A DNA stretch of 20,595 nucleotides from a virus, in IMG/VR virus record IMGVR_UViG_3300047550_002443, positions 1 through 20,595 of that record, one strand, 5' to 3'. The position numbers were made by a program, and so were the translations under genes. The notes beneath the pieces are model-generated. The model was not told the DNA's origin, did not search any database, and saw only the letters and a list, made by a program, of their open reading frames with translations. Positions 12,682 to 19,631 of the stretch are shown here, one piece after another (the stretch's first letter is position 1; every line of letters begins with the position of its first letter).

Positions 12682-13283
12682 AGTGGTTCAAACATGACGC
12701 AGCCGCTAACATGGATGCTAAACTCCAGAGCGTCCTTTTGGAATACGGGATGGAAGGGTATGGCTTATACTGGTACTGCCTTGAGCTGATCGCCCAGACC
12801 GTAACGCCAGACAAAATTACGTTTGAACTTGAGCATGATTCTCGCGTGATTGCCCGTAACACCGGACTTGGGGTGCAAAAGGTTCAGGAAATTATGACGC
12901 ACTTCGTCAATCTCGGTCTTTTTGAATCAGACAATGGGGTCATATCCTGCATCAAGTTGGCACAACGGACTGATGATTATATCAATAAAATCAGTCGATT
13001 AAGATTGTCCGGACAAAGTACGGACATTGTACGAACAAAATCCGAAAAAGTTGTCCTAGATAAGATTAGATCAGATAAGACAAGAAAAGAAAAAGATAAG
13101 ACTTTTTCAAAGCCAACTATTCAGGAAATAAAGGAATATCTTGTCGAAATAAAAGGTACAATCAACGCAGCATCGTTTTATAATCACTACGAGACCGTCG
13201 GCTGGAAGGTCGGCAAAAATGCAATGAAAGACTGGAAGGCCGCAGTACGCGGCTGGCAGCTTAGACAAAATGAAAGGGGATAA
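12678..13283 (+). CDS. Replication initiation protein (DUF4373 / Lin1244-like N-terminal domain)
   Basis: The ATG at 12678 has GGAGG seven bases upstream and an ATGA overlap with the previous gene. The 201-residue product starts MKWFKHDAAANMDAKLQSVL and LEYGMEGYGLYWYCLELIAQ, the pattern of the DUF4373/Lin1244 domain at the start of phage replication initiators (~1-100, winged-helix). A charged linker follows (~110-143), and then a C-terminal segment (FYNHYETVGWKVGKNAMKDW, KAAVRGW) like the helical tail of DnaD-type and phage O-like proteins that recruits the host helicase loader. The DNA of the linker region carries 11-bp direct repeats and a purine-rich tract that look like an origin. No polymerase or helicase gene is visible, so host enzymes are probably recruited. 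Confidence 0.8.
   Translation: MKWFKHDAAANMDAKLQSVLLEYGMEGYGLYWYCLELIAQTVTPDKITFELEHDSRVIARNTGLGVQKVQEIMTHFVNLGLFESDNGVISCIKLAQRTDDYINKISRLRLSGQSTDIVRTKSEKVVLDKIRSDKTRKEKDKTFSKPTIQEIKEYLVEIKGTINAASFYNHYETVGWKVGKNAMKDWKAAVRGWQLRQNERG
13011..13101 (+). other. Candidate replication origin: 11-bp iterons plus purine-rich tract
   Basis: Four adjacent 11-base units lie at 13011, 13022, 13033 and 13044: GGACAAAGTAC, GGACATTGTAC, GAACAAAATCC and GAAAAAGTTGT. The 11-base period is not a codon multiple, so it is not explained by protein repetition. The palindrome TTGTCCGGACAA overlaps the first unit. Just downstream, the top strand is almost all purine plus T, with AGATAAGA at 13058, 13073 and 13094. 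Iterons next to an A-rich strand-asymmetric tract within the initiator gene is the layout of lambda ori in gene O. Confidence 0.5.
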
Positions 13284-13287
13284 TAAA

Positions 13288-13416
13288 ATGCGCGAATTAT
13301 TTTTGGCAATCGTAATCAACATTTTTCTTGGCTATGTTTTATTACAATGGTTTTCTGGATGCGGCGAGCATTACATTGATGCGGCTGGCGTCACTCACAA
13401 ATACGAGTGCCGTTGA
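13288..13416 (+). CDS. Small membrane protein (42 residues)
   Basis: GGGGA lies seven bases before the ATG. The product MRELFLAIVINIFLGYVLLQ continues with a short polar part containing three Cys and two His (SGCGEHYIDAAGVTHKYECR). Residues 4-22 form one membrane helix with the C-terminus outside or in the periplasm. The Cys/His tail could bind a metal or form a disulfide. The stop overlaps the next ATG (TGATG). It lies between the replication gene and a zinc-ribbon gene, and its function is unknown. Confidence 0.62.
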   Translation: MRELFLAIVINIFLGYVLLQWFSGCGEHYIDAAGVTHKYECR

Positions 13417-13865
13417 TGAGTACCTGCCCAGATTGCGGAGGGTACATAAAAGCCGGGAAATGCGTATCGTGTGGATTCCAGGCGCAAATCGAATACGATA
13501 ATAAGTATTGCTCTTATGAATCCCGCCAATTCGGGCGGTGTAAACTTTTAGGGACAGTAAGCGACACTGTTAGAGGTGGTCCTGGAACAAAGTTTTATTG
13601 CTCAGAGCACTACGTGACCAAAGGTACAGATGCAGCGGAAAAACATTCTAGGGATGTGAACGATGGAAAAATAGTACACAGGAATGAACTGCAAAATAAA
13701 CTGAACAATAAAATGGAAGAAATAAGGAAATCCAATCCAGAGATATTTTGGAAACCTGCGGAAGATGAGCGCGACGAATATGTGGCGATGATCATGTCAT
13801 ATCTTAAATCTAGGCGGTCAATCACAAAAAAACTGCCGTATGATAAAAATAAGAAACAGGAATAA
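13416..13865 (+). CDS. Zinc-ribbon protein of unknown function
   Basis: The start at 13416 overlaps the preceding stop; a GTG nine bases upstream is in frame but less likely. The 149-residue product begins MSTCPDCGGYIKAGKCVSCG, a four-Cys zinc ribbon (CPxC and CxxC), followed by another Cys/His group (KYCSYESRQFGRCKLLGTVS, FYCSEHYV) and a helical, charged C-terminus. The second cluster may be a further zinc site. The protein may bind nucleic acid or act as a small adaptor. It lies between the replication and methyltransferase genes. I do not know a named family for it. A late-gene activator or antiterminator would be expected about here, but the sequence does not show that. Confidence 0.75.
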   Translation: MSTCPDCGGYIKAGKCVSCGFQAQIEYDNKYCSYESRQFGRCKLLGTVSDTVRGGPGTKFYCSEHYVTKGTDAAEKHSRDVNDGKIVHRNELQNKLNNKMEEIRKSNPEIFWKPAEDERDEYVAMIMSYLKSRRSITKKLPYDKNKKQE

Positions 13866-13877
13866 AAGGGGAAATTA

Positions 13878-14663
13878 ATGATAAAACTATTTAACGATCA
13901 TTTTCAGAATTATAAGCGGTATAACATACCAAAGGCGCAACTTGTCATCGCTGATATACCGTACAACATCGGAAATTACGCATATGGATCAAATCCGTCA
14001 TGGTATGTTGACGGCGATAACAAAAACGGCGAAAGCGAATTGGCGGGCAAGGAATTTTTTGACACAGACAAAAGTTTTAAGATTAGTGAGTTCTTGCACT
14101 TTTGCACAAAGATGATTAAAAAAGAGCCAAAAGAAACTAATGCGGCTCCGGCTATGATTGTTTTTTGTGAATTCGAGCAACAATTCGAAATTATACAGAA
14201 AGCAAAAGAATACGGGATCAATAACTATATAAACCTTGTTTTCCGCAAGAACTTTTCGGCTCAGGTGCTAAAGGCAAATATGCGTGTGGTTGGTAACGCA
14301 GAATATGCGTTACTTTTATACCGCGACAAACTGCCGAAATTCCGAAATAACGGAAAAATGATCTTTAACGTGATGGATTGGGACAAGGATACAGAATCAG
14401 AAAAGATACACCCAACGCAAAAGCCTGTAAAATTGCTCGAAAAGCTGATCATGACGTTCACAGATGAAGGTGATGTCGTGATTGACCCATGCGCTGGCAG
14501 CGGATCAACACTAATTGCCGCTAATAATATGAACCGCAATGCATACGGATTCGAGATTAAAAAGGATTTTTATAAAAACGCAAACAAATGGATAGAACAA
14601 TCTGAAGGGCAGCAAAAATTATTCAGTTATCAAACGCCTAAAAATAATGAGTTATTGCTATAA
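13878..14663 (+). CDS. DNA N6-adenine / N4-cytosine methyltransferase, beta class
   Basis: This 261-residue enzyme has motif IV first (ADIPYNIG, Asp26-Tyr29) and the AdoMet-binding motif I late (VIDPCAGSGST, ~202-211), so it is of the beta order. The HPTQKP motif (~178-183) before motif I is typical. Motif IV reads DIPY instead of the usual DPPY. I recall this DIPY variant in a phage group where the segments NPSWY, DNKNGES and VLKANM are also conserved, as they are here. It should modify the phage DNA, protecting it from host restriction or marking it for replication control. The recognition site cannot be read from the sequence. GGGGAAATTA before the ATG is a good ribosome site. There is no partner endonuclease. 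Confidence 0.9.
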   Translation: MIKLFNDHFQNYKRYNIPKAQLVIADIPYNIGNYAYGSNPSWYVDGDNKNGESELAGKEFFDTDKSFKISEFLHFCTKMIKKEPKETNAAPAMIVFCEFEQQFEIIQKAKEYGINNYINLVFRKNFSAQVLKANMRVVGNAEYALLLYRDKLPKFRNNGKMIFNVMDWDKDTESEKIHPTQKPVKLLEKLIMTFTDEGDVVIDPCAGSGSTLIAANNMNRNAYGFEIKKDFYKNANKWIEQSEGQQKLFSYQTPKNNELLL

Positions 14664-14685
14664 ACAATAAACAAGTAAAAAATAA

Positions 14686-14713
14686 TTTATACATTAAAAA
14701 AATAGACTATAAT
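14686..14713 (+). promoter_or_regulatory. Candidate late promoter upstream of terS
   Basis: TTTATA (14686-14691), a 16-base spacer and a perfect TATAAT (14708-14713) predict transcription from about 14720, in the 151-base gap after the methyltransferase gene. The transcript would run through the cos-like sequence and meet an intrinsic terminator at 14770-14792 before reaching terS. This suggests that late expression needs antitermination or a second promoter. Confidence 0.55.
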
Positions 14714-14754
14714 CAGTACGTCACGGTTTTAGTCTCCCTTTTACCGATGATAAT

Positions 14755-14766
14755 GGGCGGCGACCG
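14755..14766 (+). other. Putative cohesive-end (cosN) site, lambda-like
   Basis: The bases GGGCGGCGACCG match the 12-base lambda cohesive end GGGCGGCGACCT at the first 11 positions. The site lies 49 bases before terS, in a non-coding gap, which is where lambdoid cos sites are found. GCGG and CCGC around CGA (14757-14767) give it the partial two-fold symmetry seen around terminase nicking sites. A match of 11 bases in a window of this size is unlikely by chance. The alternative is that the bases only serve as a hairpin upstream of the terminator. Confidence 0.55.
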
Positions 14767-14769
14767 CTA

Positions 14770-14792
14770 GGCGGGATGACCCGCCCTTTTTT
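14770..14792 (+). terminator. Rho-independent terminator upstream of terS
   Basis: GGCGGG (14770-14775), the loop ATGA and CCCGCC (14780-14785) form a perfect six-pair GC stem, followed by C and six T. It lies between the candidate late promoter and terS, 22 bases before the terS ATG. GGGCGG at 14755-14760 can pair instead with CCGCCC at 14781-14786, giving an alternative structure that would disrupt the terminator stem. Confidence 0.75.
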
Positions 14793-14814
14793 ATTTCAGA
14801 GGTACAAAAAAATC

Positions 14815-15228
14815 ATGCCAAAGCGCGGTAGACCAGAAATTCCAATTACGGAAGAATTGTGCGAAAAAGCCGAAAGTCTGGCAGCGCAAGGATTAACCAT
14901 GCAACAATTAGCAGATGCTCTTGGCATAGGCATGTCAACTATTTATGACAAACAAGATGATTATCCAGAATTATTAGAATCTATAAAAACAGGTAGGGCA
15001 AAAGGAATTGCTATAATCACAAACGCTCTGTTTGAAAAAGCAAAAAATGGCGACAATGTTGCTATGATATTTTATCTGAAGAATAGGGCAGGATGGGCTG
15101 ATAAGGTTGAGAATGAAAACCGAACCACAATCAACATCAATGAAAACTCAGCGTTCGCTGAAATTCTCGCAGAACTTGACGAGATTGCAAACAGTCGAGC
15201 ATCAAAAGACGATAGAGATTTACACTAA
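14815..15228 (+). CDS. terS: Terminase small subunit
   Basis: The ATG at 14815 gives MPKRGRPEIPITEELCEKAE and 137 residues; an in-frame ATG at 14776 lies inside the terminator stem and is rejected. The helix-turn-helix SLAAQGLTMQQLADALGIGM with STIYDKQDDYPEL (~25-60) is typical of phage small terminases, and KARNGD-type (KAKNGDNVAMIFYLKNRAGW) followed by DKVENENRT is a motif I know from this family. The protein binds the packaging site and loads the large subunit; the cos-like sequence just upstream would be its target. The ribosome site AGAGG lies about 12 bases from ATG, a long spacing that may mean weak or regulated translation. The C-terminus overlaps the terL frame. Confidence 0.9.
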   Translation: MPKRGRPEIPITEELCEKAESLAAQGLTMQQLADALGIGMSTIYDKQDDYPELLESIKTGRAKGIAIITNALFEKAKNGDNVAMIFYLKNRAGWADKVENENRTTININENSAFAEILAELDEIANSRASKDDRDLH

Positions 15229-16432
15229 TTGGCTTAAAACAGCGCGACCTAAGCAATTACCGAAAAAAGGCGATTGGAATATATGGCTGATACTTGCCGG
15301 AAGGGGATGGGGCAAGACCAGGACAGGGGCGCATGACATAATAAATTACGCATTAAAAAATAATGACACAGTATCGGCAGTTATAGCACCGACTTATGGC
15401 GATCTCAAAAGAGTTATATTTGAGGGCGTATCCGGTCTCACCAAAATAATACCGCCTGAATTATACAAAGGCGGCAGCATCACGAAAGGTTACAATTCAT
15501 CGGCAGCGCAGATTAATTTATACAACGGAAGTAAAATAATCGGATTCACAGCAACAGAGCCTGACAGGTTACGCGGATCACAATTCCACAGAGCATGGTG
15601 CGACGAGTTGGCAGCATGGCGTTATCCTGAATCCTTCGATCAATTAATGTTTTGTTTGCGTCTGGGCAACAGACCGCAATGCGTTATTACCACCACTCCG
15701 AAGCCGACAAAACTTATTAAAACGCTCGTTGCCCGTGATGATGCTTATATTGTTACAGGCAATACCTTTGAAAATGCAGATAATCTGGCTGAAAGCGCGC
15801 TAGAATCATTTAGGAATTTATACGAAGGCACTACGCTCGGCAGACAGGAACTGTATGCTGAGATTGTAGAAAATATCGAAGGCGCATTGTGGACTTATGA
15901 CCAGCTAGAAAATATCAGAATAAATAAATCAGACTTGCCTGACATGAATCGTATTGTTGTAGCAATCGATCCAGCCATGACAGCAAGCAGCAGTAGCGAC
16001 GAAACAGGGATAATTATCGCCGGCAGATTTAATAACCGATATTATGTGATAGATGATGTAAGCGGAAAATATACAGCGGATGGATGGGCAAGGAAAGCAA
16101 TCGAATGCTATTATAAATACAAAGCTGATAAGATTATTGCAGAAACAAACAACGGCGGCGACATGGTAGAGCATACATTGCGAACCGTTGACAAAAATAT
16201 ATCATACAAAAAAGTAACGGCAACTAGGGGCAAGATGCTAAGGGCAGAGCCTATTCATGCGCTATATGAACAGAAAAAAGTGTATCATGTCGGAGTTTTA
16301 TCACAATTAGAAACACAAATGACTTCATACACTGGTGAAACAAAAGAATCGCCGGACAGACTCGATGCCTTAGTATGGGCGTTGACGGAACTAAACACAT
16401 CCAGCGGGAACGCAATCTGGAGAATAAACTGA
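15113..16432 (+). CDS. terL: Terminase large subunit
   Basis: From ATG 15113 (AAGG eight bases upstream) the product has 439 residues; ATG 15140 is also possible. The ATPase has a Walker A LAGRGWGKTRTGA (~61-73, with Lys68) and Walker B AWCDE (Asp164, Glu165). The C-terminal RNase H-like nuclease shows Asp286 (VVAIDPAM), Glu344 (IIAETNNGGD) and Asp415/Asp418 (SPDRLDAL). This is the Terminase_6/HK97-like type, and KTARPKQLPKKGDWNIWLIL is a segment that recurs in close relatives. It pumps DNA into the prohead through the portal and cuts the concatemer. The frame begins inside terS, with over 100 bases of overlap at this start, and its TGA overlaps the portal ATG. Confidence 0.95.
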   Translation: MKTEPQSTSMKTQRSLKFSQNLTRLQTVEHQKTIEIYTNWLKTARPKQLPKKGDWNIWLILAGRGWGKTRTGAHDIINYALKNNDTVSAVIAPTYGDLKRVIFEGVSGLTKIIPPELYKGGSITKGYNSSAAQINLYNGSKIIGFTATEPDRLRGSQFHRAWCDELAAWRYPESFDQLMFCLRLGNRPQCVITTTPKPTKLIKTLVARDDAYIVTGNTFENADNLAESALESFRNLYEGTTLGRQELYAEIVENIEGALWTYDQLENIRINKSDLPDMNRIVVAIDPAMTASSSSDETGIIIAGRFNNRYYVIDDVSGKYTADGWARKAIECYYKYKADKIIAETNNGGDMVEHTLRTVDKNISYKKVTATRGKMLRAEPIHALYEQKKVYHVGVLSQLETQMTSYTGETKESPDRLDALVWALTELNTSSGNAIWRIN

Positions 16433-18039
16433 TGGGCATTTTCGATAGATTCAAAAAAATCTATACCAAGCAAGCACCGGTGATCATGTACAGCAACATT
16501 GGCTATTCTGTAAATCGTAAAAGTAGCTACGAGGAATTTGCCAGGGAAGGATACACACAGAACAGCATTGTATATCGATGTATAAATGAAATCTCACAAG
16601 CGGCAGCATCCGTTCCGTTATGCGTTTATGTTAATGGCGAAGAAACAGAAGAACATCCATTGTATTATCTTTTGCAAAAGCCGAACCCGTTACAAGCTGG
16701 AGTTGAATATTTCCAGGAGTTATACACTAATCTTTTAATTTCAGGAAATGCTTATGAATTGTCAGTGTTAAGTGATCAGGAATTGCCAAAGGAAATCTAC
16801 AATCTTAGACCGGACAGAATAAAGATCATATCATCCGGCAGAGCAATTCCCACTGGTTACGATTATGTAATATCAGGTAAAACAGTAGAGCATTATCCAG
16901 TTGACAGCATGAATGGTTACTCGCAGATCAAGCATCATAAACTGTATAACCCGCTTGATGATTACTATGGCATATCGCCGATAGCCGCAGCAGCAAACGA
17001 TATTGACCAGCATAATATGTCAGCGCGGCATAATGTTGCATTGCTCGAAAATGGCGCACGACCTTCAGGCGCGATTGTATTTAGACCAAAAGATGAATCA
17101 GGGCAATCTGTACAATTAACCGAAGCGCAAAGATCGCAGTTAATCAGCGACCTTGAATTACGCTTTACTGGTAAAAATAACGCAGGACGCGCAATGCTGT
17201 TAGAAGGCGACTTCGACTGGAAGGAAATGGGATTGTCGCCGAAAGATATGGACTTCATGCAATTGAAAAACGCAAGCGCGAGAGATATTGCCTTGTGTTT
17301 TGGTGTTCCAGGACAGCTTGTTGGAATACCTGACTCACAAACCTATGCAAACATGGCAGAGGCAAGGCTTGCATTATATGAAGAAACTATCATCCCATTA
17401 CTTCGCAGAATTGAATCTGATTTATCAGAATGGTACAGCATAGCCTACGGCGAGGATATATACGTCGAATATGATGTGGACGATATACCGGCGATCACAG
17501 AGCGCAGAAAAATAGTCTACGACAGCGTAAACGCAGCGGTAGCGGCTGGAATCATGACGCGGAACGAGGCGCGTGAGCGTCTAGGATTATCAGAAGTAGA
17601 TGGCGGCGATCAGTTACTTGTCCCCGCAAATCTTTTCCCGATTGGAATGACTGATACAAACACAGACCTTGCGCCTGAAGATGCAGATAAAATGGCGTAT
17701 GGTTCTAAACAAGTAAACACAGTCCCGACAGATGAAATGGCAAAAGAAGCGCAGCGCGGATTGGATTGGCGCAGGGAATACAACCGAGGCGGCACATTGG
17801 TTGGTGTAACAAGGGCAAATCAGATTGTAAACAAAGAATCATTAAGTGAGAATACTATACGCCGTATGGTGTCTTATTTTGCAAGGCATGAAGTTGACAA
17901 GGAAGCCGAAGGATTCAATCAAGGCGAAGATGGTTATCCGTCAGCAGGGCGTATTGCTTGGGCATTATGGGGCGGCGATGCTGGAATGGAATGGGCAAAC
18001 GATAAAGCCGATGAATTTGACTCAGAAGATGAATTATAA
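16432..18039 (+). CDS. Portal protein, HK97 family, with extra C-terminal domain
   Basis: The start at 16432 overlaps the terL stop (TGATG) with GGAG upstream. Residues 1-400 are an HK97-type portal: NSIVYRCINEISQAAASVPL, LYYLLQKPNP, YYGISPIAAA, and FGVPGQLVGIP with the following ANMAEA helix. It forms the dodecameric ring through which DNA enters and leaves the head. Residues ~405-535 are not part of a normal portal (HK97 gp3 is ~424 residues). They contain GLDWRREYNRGGTLVGVTRA, RRMVSYFARHEVDKEAEGF and GYPSAGRIAWALWGGDAG. I know this unit from other phage head proteins, alone or fused, with no established function. The fusion is visible as one uninterrupted frame. Confidence 0.93.
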   Translation: MGIFDRFKKIYTKQAPVIMYSNIGYSVNRKSSYEEFAREGYTQNSIVYRCINEISQAAASVPLCVYVNGEETEEHPLYYLLQKPNPLQAGVEYFQELYTNLLISGNAYELSVLSDQELPKEIYNLRPDRIKIISSGRAIPTGYDYVISGKTVEHYPVDSMNGYSQIKHHKLYNPLDDYYGISPIAAAANDIDQHNMSARHNVALLENGARPSGAIVFRPKDESGQSVQLTEAQRSQLISDLELRFTGKNNAGRAMLLEGDFDWKEMGLSPKDMDFMQLKNASARDIALCFGVPGQLVGIPDSQTYANMAEARLALYEETIIPLLRRIESDLSEWYSIAYGEDIYVEYDVDDIPAITERRKIVYDSVNAAVAAGIMTRNEARERLGLSEVDGGDQLLVPANLFPIGMTDTNTDLAPEDADKMAYGSKQVNTVPTDEMAKEAQRGLDWRREYNRGGTLVGVTRANQIVNKESLSENTIRRMVSYFARHEVDKEAEGFNQGEDGYPSAGRIAWALWGGDAGMEWANDKADEFDSEDEL

Positions 18040-18808
18040 AATTCTAACAAAGGCTAGGCGAAAGAAAATATCGCCGCGCAAGCAATATATGGTTATGCAG
18101 CGCGAAGCCAGCAATTACGAAAAAAGGCTAGCGAGTGATTTATTATCAACATTTTCTAATATCTATAAAAGTATATCAAAAGAATACGCCGATACAGGGC
18201 GTTATCCTGAGCGCGATCACATAGACGAAAAGATCAATCAAGTATTACTAAAATTCTACAGGAATATAATTACTGAATTTTATAAGCGCACCAAAGATCA
18301 GGCAGGAACAAAAGACGACACAATATCTAATTTAGTAAAAAGATATATTAATACTATCGGCGCACGAAATATAAAAGAAATAAGCAGAACAACAAGGCTT
18401 AATATTAGAAAAATAATAGATACATCGATCCAAGATGGATTGTCGATAAACGATATAGCCAAAAATATACGGGAAGAATCAGGCGGCGCAATAAACAAAG
18501 TAAGGTCATTTACCATTGCCAGAACAGAAACACACAGCGCAATGAATTATGGAAACATCGAGGCGGCAAAGGAAATTGCACCGGCAAAGGCAAAGAAGCA
18601 ATGGATCGCGGCATTAGATGACAGAACACGCGAATGGCACAAAAACATGAATGGCGTCACTGTAGGTATTGACGAAAAATTTAATGTGCTTTATAAAGGC
18701 ATTAATTACAGCATGGAAAGACCTGGCGATCCAGCGGGAGGACCAGCAAATGTGATTAATTGCAGATGCGCGTTGATATTTATTTTTGACGACGAAACGG
18801 TGGAATAA
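18029..18808 (+). CDS. Minor head protein, MuF / SPP1 gp7 family
   Basis: I place the start at ATG 18029 (MNYKILTKARRKKISPRKQY), 11 bases inside the portal end. Longer versions would run deep into the portal frame, and ATGs near 18092 are alternatives. The 259-residue product has a basic helical N-terminal half and a C-terminal MuF domain: ARTETHSAMNYGNIEAA, KQWIAALDDRTREWHKNMNG and PGDPAGGPANVINCRCAL. MuF proteins sit inside the head near the portal and are ejected or help head assembly. Position between portal and protease is standard. No toxin or other effector domain is fused to it. Confidence 0.9.
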   Translation: MNYKILTKARRKKISPRKQYMVMQREASNYEKRLASDLLSTFSNIYKSISKEYADTGRYPERDHIDEKINQVLLKFYRNIITEFYKRTKDQAGTKDDTISNLVKRYINTIGARNIKEISRTTRLNIRKIIDTSIQDGLSINDIAKNIREESGGAINKVRSFTIARTETHSAMNYGNIEAAKEIAPAKAKKQWIAALDDRTREWHKNMNGVTVGIDEKFNVLYKGINYSMERPGDPAGGPANVINCRCALIFIFDDETVE

Positions 18809-18811
18809 AAA

Positions 18812-19621
18812 ATGCCAATACCCGCACCAAGCCCAGATGAATCTGAAGATGATTTTATAGGTCGCTGCATGGGCGATCCTTCAATGGTTTCTGATTTTTC
18901 CGATACAGATCAGCGTTATGCAATCTGCATTTCTTCATTCCGCGAAAAAGATCAAAAGAGCGTAAATACCGAATATTTGTCTATTGACGCTGAAATCAAA
19001 ACAATGGACGGCGATCAGGAAAAAGGACAATTTACCGGGTACGGATCAGTTTTCGGCAATCTCGATCTTGGCAACGATATTGTAATGCCAGGAGCCTTTG
19101 CAAAAAGCATTGCACAGAAAGGCGCACGAGGCGTAAAAATGCTTTATCAACATAAGAGCGATGAGCCGATAGGTGTCTATGATGAAATCACAGAAGACAA
19201 AAAAGGTCTGAAAGTAAAAGGCAGACTGGCAATGGGCACGCAGCGAGGTCGCGAAGTTTACGAACTTATGAAGATGGGCGCATTATCCGGCTTATCGATT
19301 GGCTTCCGTGTTTCAAACAAAGGTTTTTCATACGAAGATAACGGTAGAAAAAGATTATTAAAAGACGTTGATTTAATGGAAATCAGCGCAGTTACTTTCC
19401 CGATGAACACAAGAGCAACTGTGCAATCGGTGAAAGGTAATAACAGAACGGTGCGAGAATGGGAGGAACTGCTGCGTGATGTAGCAGGACTTTCAAGATC
19501 GCAATCCAAGATGACAGCAACGGCTATCATTAAATCCTTGAAACAGTGGGACGCTGAAAATGCAAAGGATTCGACATTAGTCACTGAAATCAACAAACTT
19601 ATCAATATCATTAAAAACTAG
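18812..19621 (+). CDS. Prohead protease (HK97 / U35 family) with extra N-terminal domain
   Basis: The 269-residue product has two parts. Residues 1-50 (MPIPAPSPDESEDDFIGRCM, then DPSMVSDFSDTDQRYAICIS) form a small unit that I know as a separate or fused N-terminal element in other phage head proteins, function unknown. Residues ~55-210 are the protease: FTGYGSVFGNLDLGNDIVMP, GAFAKSI, then the likely catalytic residues His114 (LYQHKSDEPIG), Ser162 (GALSGLSIGF) and Glu190 (DLMEISAVTFPMN). It removes the capsid protein delta domain and other scaffold parts during maturation. A C-terminal tail of ~55 residues is helical and probably the self-cleaved region. It starts three bases after the MuF stop. 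Confidence 0.93.
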   Translation: MPIPAPSPDESEDDFIGRCMGDPSMVSDFSDTDQRYAICISSFREKDQKSVNTEYLSIDAEIKTMDGDQEKGQFTGYGSVFGNLDLGNDIVMPGAFAKSIAQKGARGVKMLYQHKSDEPIGVYDEITEDKKGLKVKGRLAMGTQRGREVYELMKMGALSGLSIGFRVSNKGFSYEDNGRKRLLKDVDLMEISAVTFPMNTRATVQSVKGNNRTVREWEELLRDVAGLSRSQSKMTATAIIKSLKQWDAENAKDSTLVTEINKLINIIKN

Positions 19622-19631
19622 GAGCAACAAA

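Noticed and set aside
14776-14814. Upstream ATG for terS
   Set aside because: It lies in the loop and stem of the intrinsic terminator and has no ribosome site. MPKRGRPEI at 14815 is the usual small-terminase N-terminus.
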